Source of the DNA: Tricholoma matsutake | Lineage: Eukaryota; Basidiomycota; Agaricomycetes; Agaricales; Tricholomataceae | Reading direction: 5' to 3' | Length of the DNA: 64,000 bases | Assembly: GCA_026075535.2 (NCBI GenBank) | Contig: AP026544.2 | Span: 2,852,001 to 2,916,000, forward strand | Shown here: positions 1 through 11,249 of the stretch, in pieces | Layout: every line of letters begins with the position of its first letter | Numbering within the stretch: position 1 is the stretch's first letter | Program-made: the position numbers and the translations under genes | Notes under the pieces: generated by a model | The model's database searches: none | What the model was told of the DNA's origin: nothing | What the model saw: the letters and a program-made list of their open reading frames with translations, nothing else

Positions 1-1841
1 GGAGATTCATAGTGTTATTTCCTTCGGGTTGTTGGGTATGATGCACAGTGACCTGTTCTTTCCATTTCATATGAACTTCAGGTGATAGCGAAAGTAATTC
101 TTTGGGGGTTAGAGTGATAATGGGTGTTTTCATCGATTGAGTGAAGACATCTTTGGTGATTTTGTCCTTTTGAATGGGAGCTTGGGTATGGTATGATGGG
201 CTGTCTTTTGCTTTGCCTGTCAATGTGAAGTTGCATTCATAAGGAGGTAGGTATGAGTTTTCTTTAGTGCCATTGTAGGGATGTATTACCAGTTGCAATG
301 TTTTCTTGGAAGTCAAACATGGTGCCATATTTGAAGTAGGTGGGTTGGTCACTGTGGATGATATCAATGGTGCCAGTAGTTGTGGGATGAATCGTTTGAC
401 CATTGCAGGGATCAAGGGCCATGAGGTAGGAGCTGTTGGCACATTCAGATCAGTTCGCGTAAAAGGTCTACCACTTCGCAAAGCATATATCTCTTGTTCA
501 AGTTGTGCGATACGATCTTCGGCTGTTGTGGATAAGTCAGTAATTTGGTAGACACCCCTGGATGGTGTCAAAGAAACTGTCAAAGGTGCAATATTATACA
601 TTAGCAAGGGGGTAACATTAGATGGAGGGTTTCATTGAGTCCATTTATCAATCCTGTCTTTGATAAAATGGACCAGGGATGCTTCGAGGAGTGAATTGAC
701 TGTTTGGGAGAACAATTTTGCCTTCTGTGTTCTTCTTACACTTTCCTTTATTGATATAAGACTGGCAAACCAAACAGTTGCTAATAAAATGTCCTGTAAG
801 CCCACAAAAGATGCAAACTAATGTTTCGAGCTGGTCCGAATGAAATCGGCTGTTAGGTTGAGTAGTGTTCGTGGTCTTTGAACCTGCTAAAGCTGTTACA
901 ATAGTGGCTGCGAATTTCTCAAGGATTGCCATAAGGTCTTCCGATTTAATTTGGGGCAAAGATGTTGATGTTGTTGGGATTGCCAAAGGTGCTGAAGAAT
1001 GCAAACTAAGTAGCGATGTCAAATCTGAGCTGATAGATCCTGTTAAAATGAATTTTGCTGCTGCATGAATATTGTCAAGTGGGTAGGGGTCATCGGGGTA
1101 GTGATCGGGGAATTTTAGTTCAAGTTGTTGAGTGATTCTAGCCCATAAGCCTGGTTGGAAACCCTGGACAAAGGCTCTGCTTTGTTCCACATCAGAAATC
1201 CTGCCTTTAGTAGATAGAAACTTTGTAATGTTATAGAATGACCAATAGTATAATCCTAAATTGCTCACATTGTAAATACCTATGCAAAGTTGTTCACCGA
1301 CGAGTTTGTCCATGTCCGAAATTGACCATTTCCAATCGTCTTCAGAACCAGGATACAGTTGGTGAATAGTGATGTGAAAGTTCTGGAATGAAATGCCAGC
1401 ATCATAATTTGAGCTCATTAAAGTATCTGCAAAGTTCTTGCAGCTGGGTAGGGTCAAATTTTGGAGCCGTGGAATGACCACAAGCTGGCATCATTGCTTG
1501 TGGAGTCATGAATGCGATGTTTCTAGGAGTAGGGGTTAAAACTTGTGTGAATGATGGTAGAGGAGTCAAAGTTGTTGGAAGGACAAATGAAGATATAGAT
1601 GATGAAGACAAAGAAGTAGAAGATGATGTTGAGGGCAATGAGATTGGTGAAGGGAATAGTCAACGATGAGTTGATTTTGCTTTGGAAACAGGTATAAGAA
1701 TATCTCCCAATTGTTCGAGAGATTCAAAGGCATGGCAAGTGTTGATTTGTAGGTTTCTAGCTTGTGTTGGCCTAAGCTGGGAGATTTGAGATGGATTAGG
1801 CAATGAAATGATTTAGAAACCCCTTGCTGTGGGCTCCAAAA
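1..1841 (-). pseudogene. Gag region of Ty3/gypsy element Gyp-A (partial, runs off left edge)
   Basis: Minus-strand gag of an LTR retrotransposon whose 5' LTR lies at 1842-3283. The frame is visible in two pieces (about 1638-1402 and 1481-648) and continues past position 1. A CCHC zinc knuckle (C-x2-C-x4-H-x4-C, CIFCGLTGHFISNC) lies near 775-818. The protein matches the gag of Gyp-C at 33.7-35.9 kb almost residue for residue, but lacks about 35 codons near 1405, where Gyp-C has residues around 35515-35620. That deletion shifts the frame, so no intact gag can be made. A Ser/Thr-rich N-terminus precedes the capsid-like part. As in all gypsy elements, the role would be particle assembly and RNA binding. 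Confidence 0.85.
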
Positions 1842-3283
1842 TGATGATACTCAACCAGGAAACCCAAACAAAACCCACAATAAGGGCTCGAATGGTATAA
1901 CACTAGTTAGAGGAAGGTTGCAAGGTGGTACTAAATATCACTGCTGTAAACCAAGGGTATGAAAATGACTCTAGAGGGTGTGTGATGAAGTCAAATTAGG
2001 GAACTGCATGGGTTATACCCGCGGGTTTCCCACGCTTTTATTTCCTAATTTATTCAATGAGTTTTGCGTGAAAAATCATGAAAAAAGGATTTTCTGAAAG
2101 CTTTTTGTTGGCTCTTTGTGATGTAACACATAAAACAATATTTGGGTGACATCTGTCATGTGACAAGGTCGAAAATAAATTATTTTGTCCCTTATATCAC
2201 AAGCATCCATCGAATAGCTATCAGAAAATCTTTTTTCATGAGTATTCATGCAAAACTCATTGAATAAATTAGGAAATAAAAGCGTGAGAAACCCGCGGGT
2301 AAAACCCGTGCAGTTCCCTAAGTCAAATGAGGTTCAAAAGTATTCGAAGTGTTGCGATGACGTTTGAGAGAAATTCAATAACGATCGAGAGTGTACAAAG
2401 CGCTGCAATAGTGTTCAAGGGAATTTTAGTGAAGTTTGGGAGTATGCAAAGAGGTGCAATGATGTCCAAAGAGTGTGTGAAGAGGTGCGACAATGTTCAA
2501 AGAAGTTTGAAGGCCTTTATAGAAGATGAAGGTGCTTTCAATGGTGGCTGAGGATAGACTATAAAGATGTAGAAAGGTGTCGAGAGAGGATAGACGATAT
2601 GTGATGGTTTCAAGAAGCTAGTATGAGGAGTTTGAGGAAATTCAGTGTTAAACACTGAACTTTGAGACTAAGTCGAGACGCTTGGACTCAAGAGAATGGC
2701 TCTTAAATCAGACGATTGGTGTGAGAGGACAATATATTCTGTTCTTCTAAGTAGCTAGTACAAGGCTATATATGTTTGGGAGAAGTGATAATAAAAAGGA
2801 AATAAAACATGAGGAATACATGAGGCAAGATATAAAACAATAGAGAATCTTTGCAAATCATAGAATAAATGAAAGAAGATAAGAAGGGAAATGTCTAGAG
2901 GCATGATTTATCACTGGTACCTGTCCCCATTGATCCAATATATCATCAAGATGTCAAAGCACCACAATCACATCCTAAAATCCCGTCGTTGTGTCTCCTC
3001 GTGTCCGGTGGTGCTTGATATGCGATGCACTAACTCTTACAAGGTGTGCTGCATGTATCCGAAGGGTGGTGCGATAGGTGTACAGTGGCCAAAGGCATTT
3101 GAAGTGCTGTGATATTGTTCAAAGTTGTTCAAGATCATTCGAAGTTGTTTGAAGTTGTTTGAAGTTGATCGAAGTAGTTGTGGAGTGGTGTCACAGGGTT
3201 TGTAGGGGTTGGGAGTGTGTGTTTTGATGTGTTGATGCCTCTGGAGACATTCCCAGAGCTTAGAGTGCACAGTGGACCTATCA
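1842..3283 (-). repeat. 5' LTR of Gyp-A (LTR-X type) carrying a MITE
   Basis: On the minus strand it begins TGATAGGTCC and ends ATCATCA, the same termini as the Gyp-C LTRs at 20134-21232 and 36064-37232. Without the MITE at 1997-2320 and its duplicated 8 bp, it is about 1.11 kb, like those copies. A primer-binding-site candidate, TGGAGCCCAC on the minus strand, lies 3 nt inside the element. The LTR sits inside another LTR (LTR-Y), which resumes at 3284. The matching 3' LTR and its TSD lie outside the window. Differences from the other copies are mostly C/T and G/A at CG positions. Confidence 0.88.
1997..2320. mobile_element. MITE-1, 324-bp hAT-like hairpin MITE
   Basis: It is flanked by an exact 8-bp duplication, agtcaaat, at 1989-1996 and 2321-2328. 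The ends are inverted repeats starting TAGGGAACTGCA and including a CCCGCGGG palindrome. The inversion continues inward for roughly 95 bp on each side (about 1997-2096 against 2224-2320), so the element could fold into a long hairpin. There is no coding capacity. An 8-bp TSD and a TA(G)GG start are typical of non-autonomous hAT elements, which would need a transposase encoded elsewhere. It is absent from the other LTR-X copies in the window, so it inserted after Gyp-A. Confidence 0.9.
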
Positions 3284-4447
3284 ACAGTGCGATGATTTTT
3301 GAGATGTCACAATATTTTTCGAGGTGTTGTGATATTTTTCGAGGTTTTTCAAAGAAGTCTCGAGGAATTTCGAGTGCGCAAATATGTTCGGACGCAAGAT
3401 TGGGGGACTAGACGAGTAGTAGAAGCAAAGCAAGGGCAAATCGAGGGAAACGAGAGCGCAAATAACATAATGCGAGGAATTTCGAGGAAGTTTAGCATAA
3501 AACACCAAACTATGGACTGAATAAGACTAAACTGAACTCTCAAATCACTGTGATTTGGGAGGAAGATGACGACTTTCTTGTTTTTCTTTGTATCTAGTAC
3601 ATCTTTTTATATAAAATAAAGAAAGTACCTAAAAAGGCTAGAGAACATGAGGCAAACATGTTGAAAACTCGAGGAAAAAGGCAATATAAGTATATCAGAA
3701 CAATAAAGCAAGCCTGAAAAGGGTGAATATAACACATGATGAAGAAATAATAAGAAAGAATAGCTAAAACTGGACTGTCCTTGTTATAAATTGAATAAAA
3801 GATTGGAAACTGCTTTGAGCGGATTGTATGCATGCACATGCAGTCGAAATGTGTTTGATATACTCGATACAGTGTCCCATGTGTCCAGCATACATCCGAA
3901 GATCATTCGAATAGGAAATACTGTGTCCAACAATGTTTTTCGAGGTTCGATGTTTTTTGAAGATTTTTGAAGATTCTTCGGACTTCATTCGTGGCCTGAT
4001 ATCGGTGCGATATTGTTCGACAATGGTAGGGGATACGTCTGGCATGTGTGCAATGACCATTGGGATAGGGATATAGTGTCCGATGTTGATTTTTGATGTT
4101 TGATGATTTTTGAAGTCGGTCGAGGAAATATAAGACTTGTTCAAAGGCCGATATCACTGCGATATTGCTCAAAACTGGTTCGGAACCAATCAACGATGTT
4201 CCAAGTGTATATCCTGAGCTGTCCAAAGGTCAGGGGAATTGTATTATGGCAGCCAAAGGCATATGAAGAATTTCGAGGTGTCACAAAGAGTTTCGAAGCA
4301 TTCTTGTGACTTTGTACAGGTTTGTATAGGTTCATAGAGCTTCAGAGGGGTTCATAGAGCTTTGGAGGGGTTCATATGGGTTTCATAGAGCTTTGACAAC
4401 GATTGTAGATGTGTTTTCTGAGCTTGAATGACAAGGTGGACCTATCA
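3284..4447 (-). repeat. LTR-Y fragment, minus orientation
   Basis: On the minus strand it starts TGATAGGTCCACCTTG at 4447 and matches the LTRs at 42776-44045, 46276-47565 and 16056-17192. At 3284 the match stops abruptly, at the point corresponding to about 47375 in the 46276 copy. The last roughly 190 bp are missing because Gyp-A inserted there. The remainder would lie beyond the left edge of the window. It holds many short tcgaag/ttcaaa-type repeats, as its relatives do. The 4447 edge abuts a LINE tail. Confidence 0.82.
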
Positions 4448-4448
4448 G

Positions 4449-4799
4449 CAACTAGAGGTATCAGAACCAGACAAAACTTACACCCACACTGTCCAACTCG
4501 TGCCTGTCATTACATGGCCAGGCAACTAACAGCCACATAAACTCCCAACCAGCAAGGGCACCAAGCAAATCAAAGAAGAGGTCGACAAAGGGTCCCACAG
4601 TCCTAAATGGCCTGATGAACTGGACCTCAGGGGGAGTGTTTGCCCAGGGCATGCCATCTGACGCACAAGGACTGGGGAGAGGTCAAGGCAAAGGGGCCTT
4701 AAGTAGATACTCTAAGATGTAATGACCATTATAGGGTATGCTATGCCCTGAGAGGTCCAAAAAATAACACAAAAAAATAAAATAAATAAAATAAAAAAA
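4449..4799 (+). mobile_element. 5'-truncated LINE 3' end with A-rich tail
   Basis: The sequence matches, in inverse orientation, the 3' untranslated end of LINE-I (about 55547-55860), including the stretch reading gaggtatcagaaccag. It ends in an A-rich tail (aaaaaataacac followed by aaat repeats, 4758-4799). A 3'-anchored, 5'-truncated copy with a tail is what target-primed reverse transcription leaves behind. No convincing TSD was found. It contains no coding sequence. Confidence 0.8.
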
Positions 4800-4943
4800 C
4801 AATGTTACAGTCCCATTGCGCACTAGGGGTTCCAAGGGATCTGAACCTCAGAGTAGAAAAAGAATATACACCCAAATCACTGTGAGGAAATGCATTTATG
4901 CACTGAGTGTGGGGCGCAGTCAATTTCAACAAAGGGATATGGA

Positions 4944-6034
4944 CTAACCCATGCCCTGTTGCCAAGACTGACTCCTACCCACTAAAACCCCGCTCACCTC
5001 TGTCCAGTTTCTGGGGAGGTCTTCCTCATTCTCGAGGGTGTTTTTCCATGTCTGTACTACTATTTTAGGTTTAAGGCCCTTTTTTCCATATCGTGGGTTT
5101 ATCAAGCTGCAGCCAGTTTCAAGTCTGATGTTCATCATTTTGTGCCATTTATTACTTATTTCCTCTGTGGTATATGGGGTGTTTTCATGCTTGATCACCC
5201 TTTCACAGTGTAGTTTCCAGATAAGGTATGCCAATTCAGATATCAGGATTCTCCAGAATCTATTAGCGCTGGGTGTGTGTATCCCATTGTTTGTTTTGAA
5301 TTCAGTGAGTGTGTAACTTATGATGTTGCCTAGCCATGGTTGGTGCCATTCTAGTTTTTTTTTGGTCCATATTTGTTCTGCTAGTCCCCATATTATTTCC
5401 TGTCCAGGGGTCTCACATTGGGTTAGTATGTGGTCCATTGTTTCAGGGACCCTGCAGTGTGGGCATTCCCATCTATTTTGAATTTCCTTGCAGAAAATTT
5501 CCTTCAGCCAATATTTGCCAATTCTATATGCATCATGTGCAGTCATCCATAGGAAGTATCATGCATTTCTTGAGAAGTCTTTATGTTGGATGGCTTTCCA
5601 GATTTCGTCTTCACTAGGCATTTTCCCAGTCGCATCCTCTACCTCATTTTGTATCTTGTCAATCATTTGGGTTGTCATCCTTCTCTGGTGTGAGTGGGTT
5701 TTTAGTTTCCACTCTCAGATTCCTTTGTATGCTAATGATTGTGTCAGTTTACTCAGTTTTTCTCCTGTTATTTGGTAGGGTGGTTGGACTGTTAAGTTAG
5801 GCTCATCCAGTGTATGGTCCTTCAATGCACCTAGGTTTGCCATCCTGTCTGCTCCCTCATTTCTCTCATGTCCAGTGTGGCCTTTGATCCACTTTATCAT
5901 TGTTCTTCCTTTCCTGGCACATAGGGTGGCAATGGTGGCTTGGAGGATTCCTGTGTTCGCCAGTCCAATGTACCCTTGATCTTTGTGTTTGGTCAGGTTC
6001 TTGGTAAGCACATTGATTGCATACTTGGAGTCAC
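4944..6034 (-). pseudogene. LINE-H ORF2 C-terminus: RNase H plus zinc-finger-like tail
   Basis: In reading order (high to low coordinates) this holds the second half of an RNase H fold. DSKYAINVLT lies at the Gyp-B junction and WIKGHTGHERNEGADRMAN lies near 5840-5900, with a conserved Asp late in the domain. About 190 residues later comes a Cys/His cluster, CPHCRVPETMDHILTQC, of the type at the C-terminus of many LINE ORF2 proteins. Between about 5546 and 5715 the frame changes. RNase H removes the RNA strand during target-primed reverse transcription; the Cys/His cluster is thought to help bind nucleic acid. Stops and shifts make it a pseudogene. Confidence 0.82.
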
Positions 6035-6594
6035 TGTTAAGCTCTGAGTTCAGGGAAGGAGACGTTGGATTTCCAGTCATACCCAGACAGTACAAGTTGA
6101 AAGGGGAGAGTCAGATAGGAGCGGGATTCCAATGGAATTCCAAGGCGAGGGTTTTGGGACAGAAAGGACTTGGCTTCAGCTTGTGAGAAGCTGCACCCTT
6201 CTCCTCATCAAGTCTCCTAATTTCAGATAAGGTGAGAGGGGAGGATTGGAGGATTGGAGGTTTCCCAGAGAGGACAAGTAAAAGTTTGAGGAAGACTTAA
6301 GAGATGAATTGGAGCGAATTTAGAGTGGGATCAATTGAGTGACTTTGTTGATTTACAAACTGGCAATACAGAATGAAAGTAGCTAGTTTAAATACTAAAG
6401 GTCGGAGTTTCCAAGGCTGTGGTAATTTGCAAACTGGCTCCCGAGGCAAATCCTGAAACTGTTTCATCTAATTGGAAATGAGGGGATTTCACCTCTAGGC
6501 AGTGCTGCTGATAGGAGGTGGGCTGTGATGCAAGGCGGCCAGGAAGGGGGGCGGAAAATGACTGGAAATCCAGTCAAGAGAATTGGTCTTGACA
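6035..6594 (-). repeat. 3' LTR of Gyp-B
   Basis: A 560-bp LTR nearly identical to 12562-13120. On the sense (minus) strand it starts TGTCAAGACC and ends CTTAACA. A TATA-like TATTTAA (plus-strand 6388-6394) lies 33 nt before the segment AGTTTGTAAAT (6361-6351). The latter is complementary to the primer site, so it is probably the transcript 5' end. Differences from the 5' LTR are mostly transitions. Confidence 0.93.
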
Positions 6595-6609
6595 GTATTT
6601 CCCCCTTAG
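6595..6609 (-). promoter_or_regulatory. Polypurine tract of Gyp-B
   Basis: The minus strand reads CTAAGGGGGAAATAC directly before the 3' LTR. The identical 15-mer precedes the 3' LTR of Gyp-D (26666-26680). This is where plus-strand DNA synthesis would be primed. Confidence 0.8.
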
Positions 6610-6729
6610 TGCCAAGCCTATGAGGCACATGAAGGTTCGAATCCAAATCAGGTATGTTGATTTTGATGGGTTCCCAGGTTTTTCTTCAACCACCACCACC
6701 ACCACCATCATTCACCTCCCCACCCCCCA

Positions 6730-7438
6730 TATTGCCATGATCCTCACATGTGGAGAAGATTGCAGCCCTCAGGGCCCAGCAAGAGAAGTTGATGGAGGAG
6801 CTCCAGCTCGAGGAAGAGGCAAGGGAGGCTGAGGAGCCCAGGGTTGCTGAGGAGGCTGCGAGGAAGGCGGCCACAGTAGAGGTGGAGAAGAAGGCTGTGG
6901 AAGAGGAGCAGAGGAAGGTGGCTGCTGCCAAAAAGGTGGAAAAGAAGCAAAAAGCTGAGGAGATGGATGAGGCTGGAGTCACCCTTTATTCTTGTTGCAC
7001 TTCCATGCTGACTTCTTGTAGATGTTCTAACCAGAAGTTGTCATGTTTCTGGGGAACCCGGTGTGCATGTGAGCCTTGAACAAAGGTGAAGCACAAGTGC
7101 AAGGAGGTAGTCTGGGAAGGGCAGGAGTTGCTGGGAGGACCAAGGCTGGGGAGCAACAAGGGAGTGATGGAGTTGCTTAGGGAGTTGTTGGGGGTGGTAA
7201 AGGGGATGAAGAAAGAATTGCAGGAGCTGGGGAGCTCCAGGTTATAAGTGAGGGTGTACTGGGCATTCAAGATACAATGTCGGACATCCAAGGGGCATTG
7301 GATCCAGAGTGGAGGCTGGAGTCTGAGGAGGAAGAGGAGGACAAAGAAGAGGATGAAGCAGATGAAGAGGATAAAGAGGTGCTGGGAGAACTGTCCAGTT
7401 TGGCAGAGGAAGCGGAGGGTGAAGGAGTGAGGGGATAG
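6730..7438 (+). pseudogene. Opposite-strand accessory gene of Gyp-B (coiled coil, Cys cluster)
   Basis: This gene is encoded on the strand opposite to gag-pol, between integrase and the 3' LTR. A long Glu/Ala/Lys-rich coiled-coil segment (about 6745-6970) aligns with the N-terminal part of the Gyp-D gene at 26801-27780. After an intron-like stretch ending near 7018 comes a cysteine run matching the Gyp-D cluster (C-x6-C ... C-x2-stop ... C at about 7020-7105). One expected Cys codon reads TGA and the upstream C-x2-C exon end is not recognisable. The C-terminus is acidic (EEEEDKEEDEADEEDKE near 7325-7380). Function is unknown; the layout suggests a DNA- or chromatin-binding protein. As it stands it is a pseudogene. 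Confidence 0.65.
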
Positions 7439-7489
7439 TAGGGATCTGGCGGCAATCCGAAAAATAGTTAATGTCTTTACTTTGTTTGT

Positions 7490-8950
7490 GAAAATGAATG
7501 AATGTTGTTGTTTTTGTTTGGGATTTGTGTGATTGTTAGGTGGAGAGAGGACCAGGTTTCCCCAGTCTGTAGTGGGAAGCCAGGAGGTTTCTTCATTGGT
7601 TCCTTGGTAACCTTCCCACTGCATGAAATAGAGTAGCTTGCATTGATGGCGGTTGTCAATTTTTGAATCGAGGATTTCTGCAATCTCATACTCCAGTTCA
7701 TTGTCTATAATGACCAGAGGAGGTGGAGGTTGAATACAATTAGGAATTGTGTTGGGAGTATCTTCTTCCAGTTGGGAGAGATGGAATACTGGGTGGACAG
7801 CCTGGAGGTGATCTGGAAGTTGAAGGGTAACCAAGTGGGTACCCAGACAGGCAATGATTTTGAAAGTGCCATAGAACTTCTCTGAGAGCTTCTTGGAAGG
7901 TCATGTAGTGTGTAAGTGCTCGCCTTTGATGAAAGCATAGTCACCAATTTTGAAGTCAGGAGCGGGGGCCCGGCATTTGTCTGCAGGACCTTGATAGTGC
8001 TTCTGTGCTTCTGTGAGTTGCTTCTGGAGTTCCTGGTGGAGATCATCAAGGTTGACCACACAATGGCATGCATGTTGCAAGGCTAGTTTGCACTCCAGGA
8101 AAACCATGATGTTTGGGTGGTAACCCTTGTTGGCAAAGAAGGGTGAAACTCTGGTGGAAGCTGAGGGAGCATTGTTGTATGCAAATTCCCCCAAAGGTAA
8201 AAGCTGGGACCAGTTGTCCTGTTGGTAGTTGCAGAAGATCTGCAAGTACTGTTCGAGGGTCTGGTTGAGGCATTCAGTCTGTCCATCGCCTTCTGGATGA
8301 TAACCTGAAGTGAAGTGGATTTTCATGTCCAGGGCTTGCCAGAGAGAGTGGAAGAAATGGGAAATGAACTCAGAACCCCGGTCACAGGTGACATGAGATG
8401 GAACACCATGCTTGGAGAAGACATGCATGACAAAGAGATTAGCAAGTTCTTGAGCCGTGATTTTGTTTACTGTGGGGATTAAGATGCCCTGTTTGGAGAG
8501 TCAGTATATGATGACTAGGATGGCAGTGTGTCCATTGGAGTCCAGTAACTGTTTGACGAAGTCCATGGAAATTGAGTTCCAAGGCCTTTCCAGGATGGAA
8601 GTTGCTTCAGAAATCCATAGGGTTTGTGTCGGGGTGATTTGGAGTGTTTGCAGATAGTACAAGACTTGAAAAAGTCCTGCACAACAGTGCAGAGATTGGG
8701 CCAAACATATTCCCATTGGATAAGCTGAAGGGTCTTGTTTTGCCCATAGTGACCTGAAAGAATATGGTTGTGCTTGTATTGTAAGACTTTAAGATGGAGG
8801 TCTGCAACATCTGGGATGTAAATCCAGTCGAAGTGGTGGAGAAGGCCACTATCAGCTAGAGACCAATTTGGGGCAGATGGCAATGGAAGGTGTGAGGAAG
8901 AGATGGGATCAAGAGGGAGTGAAGATCAGATATCATTGTGGAGTTTTTCA
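7490..8950 (-). pseudogene. Gyp-B integrase with chromodomain
   Basis: This is the C-terminal third of the polyprotein. In order: an HHCC-type zinc module (HYGQNKT ... CTICKHSK, about 8755-8630); catalytic core residues at MDFVKQL, TCDRGSEF and QTECLNQTLEQ (about 8570-8240); a GPY/F-like module ending HPVFHLSQLE (about 7780); and a chromodomain (EYEIAEILDSK ... YFMQWEGYQGTNEETSWLP, about 7700-7570). Chromodomains of this class tether integration to histone-marked chromatin. At least one in-frame stop (near 8500) and a frameshift around 7900 break it. The intact relative is Gyp-D. Confidence 0.87.
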
Positions 8951-10360
8951 ATGTCCATGAGAATGGCTTGATGGATGATAGGAGTAGCCAGGAAAGTGGC
9001 TCAGAGGGAGGATGTGAGTTGTTCTTGAGTAAAGACTGGATGGAAGTTGCTTGGATTTACCAAGGCAAAGTCGCTATTTCCCCCATTGCAGTAGATGTCC
9101 CAGCATCTAGTGAGCACATCAGGTTTAGCCCCCAGCTTACCAGGGCAGAAGTGGATGGCGAGGTTGAACTGTGAGAGGTATTCTGACCACCGAGCTTGAT
9201 GATGAGTAAGGAGCTTTGTGGTATTGAAGTATTCCAAGTTTTTGTGATCCGTGACCACATCTACTGGATTTCCAGAACCTCCGAGGTACTGTCGCCAGTG
9301 TTTGAAAGCTTTGAAGATAGCCAGAAGTTCCTTGTTGTGGGTGTCATAGCTCAATTCAGCTGGGTTGAAGGAACAGGAGTGGAATGCAACTGGGTGGATT
9401 TCTCCATCTGAGTATAGATGGAAAGGATCGCTGCTAAGGCGTAGTCTGAGGCATCTGTCTCCAAGATAATGTGGGAGTCTGGTAGCCATTGAGTAAGTAT
9501 TGGGGCATGAGTGAATTCCTCTTTCAATTTGTTGAACATTTCTTGCCAAAGTCCCAAGGCATGTGCTTCCGGGTGAGTCTGGTGAGAGGGATGATGATGT
9601 TGGAATACCCATGGATGAACTGTTGGTAGAAGTTGCAGAATCCAAGGAAGGATTGGATGTCCTTAACCTTTCAAGGTTTGGGCCAGTTGAGGATGGTTTT
9701 GACTTTATCTTTGGACATCCGGAGCCCATCCAGAGAGAGGATGAACCCCAAGTATTCCACACTGTCTTTGTGGAACTCAGCTTTCTGCCGAGCAGCATAA
9801 AGCCCATTTTCCCAGAGTCTCCGGAGAACTTCCTTGATGTGAGCCTTATGTTGACTCATGTCATTGGAGTAGATTAGGATATCGTCAAGGTAGACAATGA
9901 TGCTGACATCTAATAGGTCACTGAAGATGTCATTCATGAGGCGCTGGAAGGCAGCAGGTGTGTTGGTGAGTCCAAATGGAACCACCAGTCATTCAAAAGA
10001 ACCATAGCATGTGTGTAAAGTGGTTTTCCATTCATCTCCCTCAGCAATGCGGACTAAGTGATAGGCATGCCGGAGGTCGATTTTGGTGAACATGCACACT
10101 TTTCCCAGAGAGTCCAGGAGATCTGAGATCAGCAGAAGTGGTTAGTGGTCCTTCTTTGAGATGTGGTTGAGTCCCCAGTAGTTGACGCAAAGTTGGAGAC
10201 TCCCATCCTTTTTCTTGACAAAGAGTATAGGAGTGCTGTGAGGGGATTTGGAGGGGTGGATGAAGCCCAAGCAAACATTTTCTTCAATGAATATTTGGAG
10301 GGCCTCAAGCTCAGAGGGAGAGAGGGAGTCATGTGACCCAGAGGTGGGGGAGCATTATCC
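8951..10360 (-). pseudogene. Gyp-B reverse transcriptase and RNase H
   Basis: RT motifs in order: SPHSTPILFVKKKDGSL (about 10240), [11 protein letters not shown] (about 10075), [18 protein letters not shown] (about 9975) and the active site YLDD (9881-9892, intact). RNase H follows with LETDASDYALAAILS (about 9440) and VVTDHKNLEYF (about 9250). In-frame stops at several places and frameshifts around 9560 and 10130 disrupt it. In the living element this enzyme copies the genomic RNA inside the Gag particle. Confidence 0.9.
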
Positions 10361-10369
10361 TCCATCTCT

Positions 10370-11110
10370 ATCTTAAGGTCATAAGGATGGTGTGGAGGAA
10401 GGGTGTCAGCTTTTTGTTTGTTAAAGACATCTGCAAATTCATGATATTCTTCTGGAACCTCTGAGAGATCTGGAGACTTTCTGGACACCACAGAAGATTT
10501 AGCCATCAGTCCTTCTGGGGAGAATGTCATCTGAAAGGCTACAGCCCCAGGGAGTTTGCTTGTGTGCATGTAAGCGGCAGCATTGATGAAAGAGATCTTG
10601 GGAGGTATAAGTTTTGAGGATTTAGTGATTACAGGGTTTTTGTGGGTTTCCACTGGAAGGTTCAGAGGTGAAGGTGACTCACACAAGATAGGAGAGTCAG
10701 AAGACATTGAGGGGGCAGGACCTCTTTGAGGTGTGGAACAGAAATTTATTTGGCCTGAAGACCAGTCAATCAACAGATTGTATTGCTTCAGCCAGTTATG
10801 ACCAAGTACTGCAGAACAGGAAGAGTCCAGCGAGGTTACATAAAATGTCAGATTGAACACTTCACCAGACAGAAAAGTGACCAGGAGTTTCATGACTTGG
10901 GTTATGGTGGAGTTACAAGTTCCATCAAATAGTTGGAGTCTGATCAGAGGAATGGTTTCGGTACTAAGTTGGTTGTCCTGCAGAAATGATGAATCTAGGA
11001 AACAATGCGAGGAACCAGAGTTGATAAGAGTTCAGATTTTTAGGGAATGTTTGGAAAGGGATAGCAGGATGGTAAGGGATTCAGGATCAGAAAGAGTGGA
11101 TGCATTGAGA
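10370..11110 (-). pseudogene. Gyp-B aspartic protease region
   Basis: A retropepsin-like segment in the polyprotein. The active-site block reads LINSGSSHCFLDSS (about 11015-10970), where LIDSGSS is expected; Gyp-D keeps the Asp. Downstream come the conserved SAVLGHNWLKQYN block (about 10780) and a spacer leading to RT. Asp-to-Asn abolishes catalysis in known aspartic proteases, so Gyp-B could not process its own polyprotein. The codon change fits CpG-to-CpA (ATC GAC to ATC AAC), inferred rather than seen. Confidence 0.8.
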
Positions 11111-11249
11111 CGGACATAAGCAGCCAGTTGGGAAAGGTCAACAACCCTCAGCCCCAATGGCATGTTCCCAAGGGTTGCAGACTATTTTTTTGGGTCCACA
11201 GAGTCCAGCTTGGACTCGGTGACTGCTGCAGCACAAACTTTGGCTGCTT

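Noticed and set aside
6620..6660. T-arm-like ggttcgaatcc suggesting a tRNA gene
   Set aside because: No acceptor, D or anticodon arms fit around it; the Gyp-D equivalent near 26700 reads ggtttgagtcc, so it is element sequence next to the polypurine tract.
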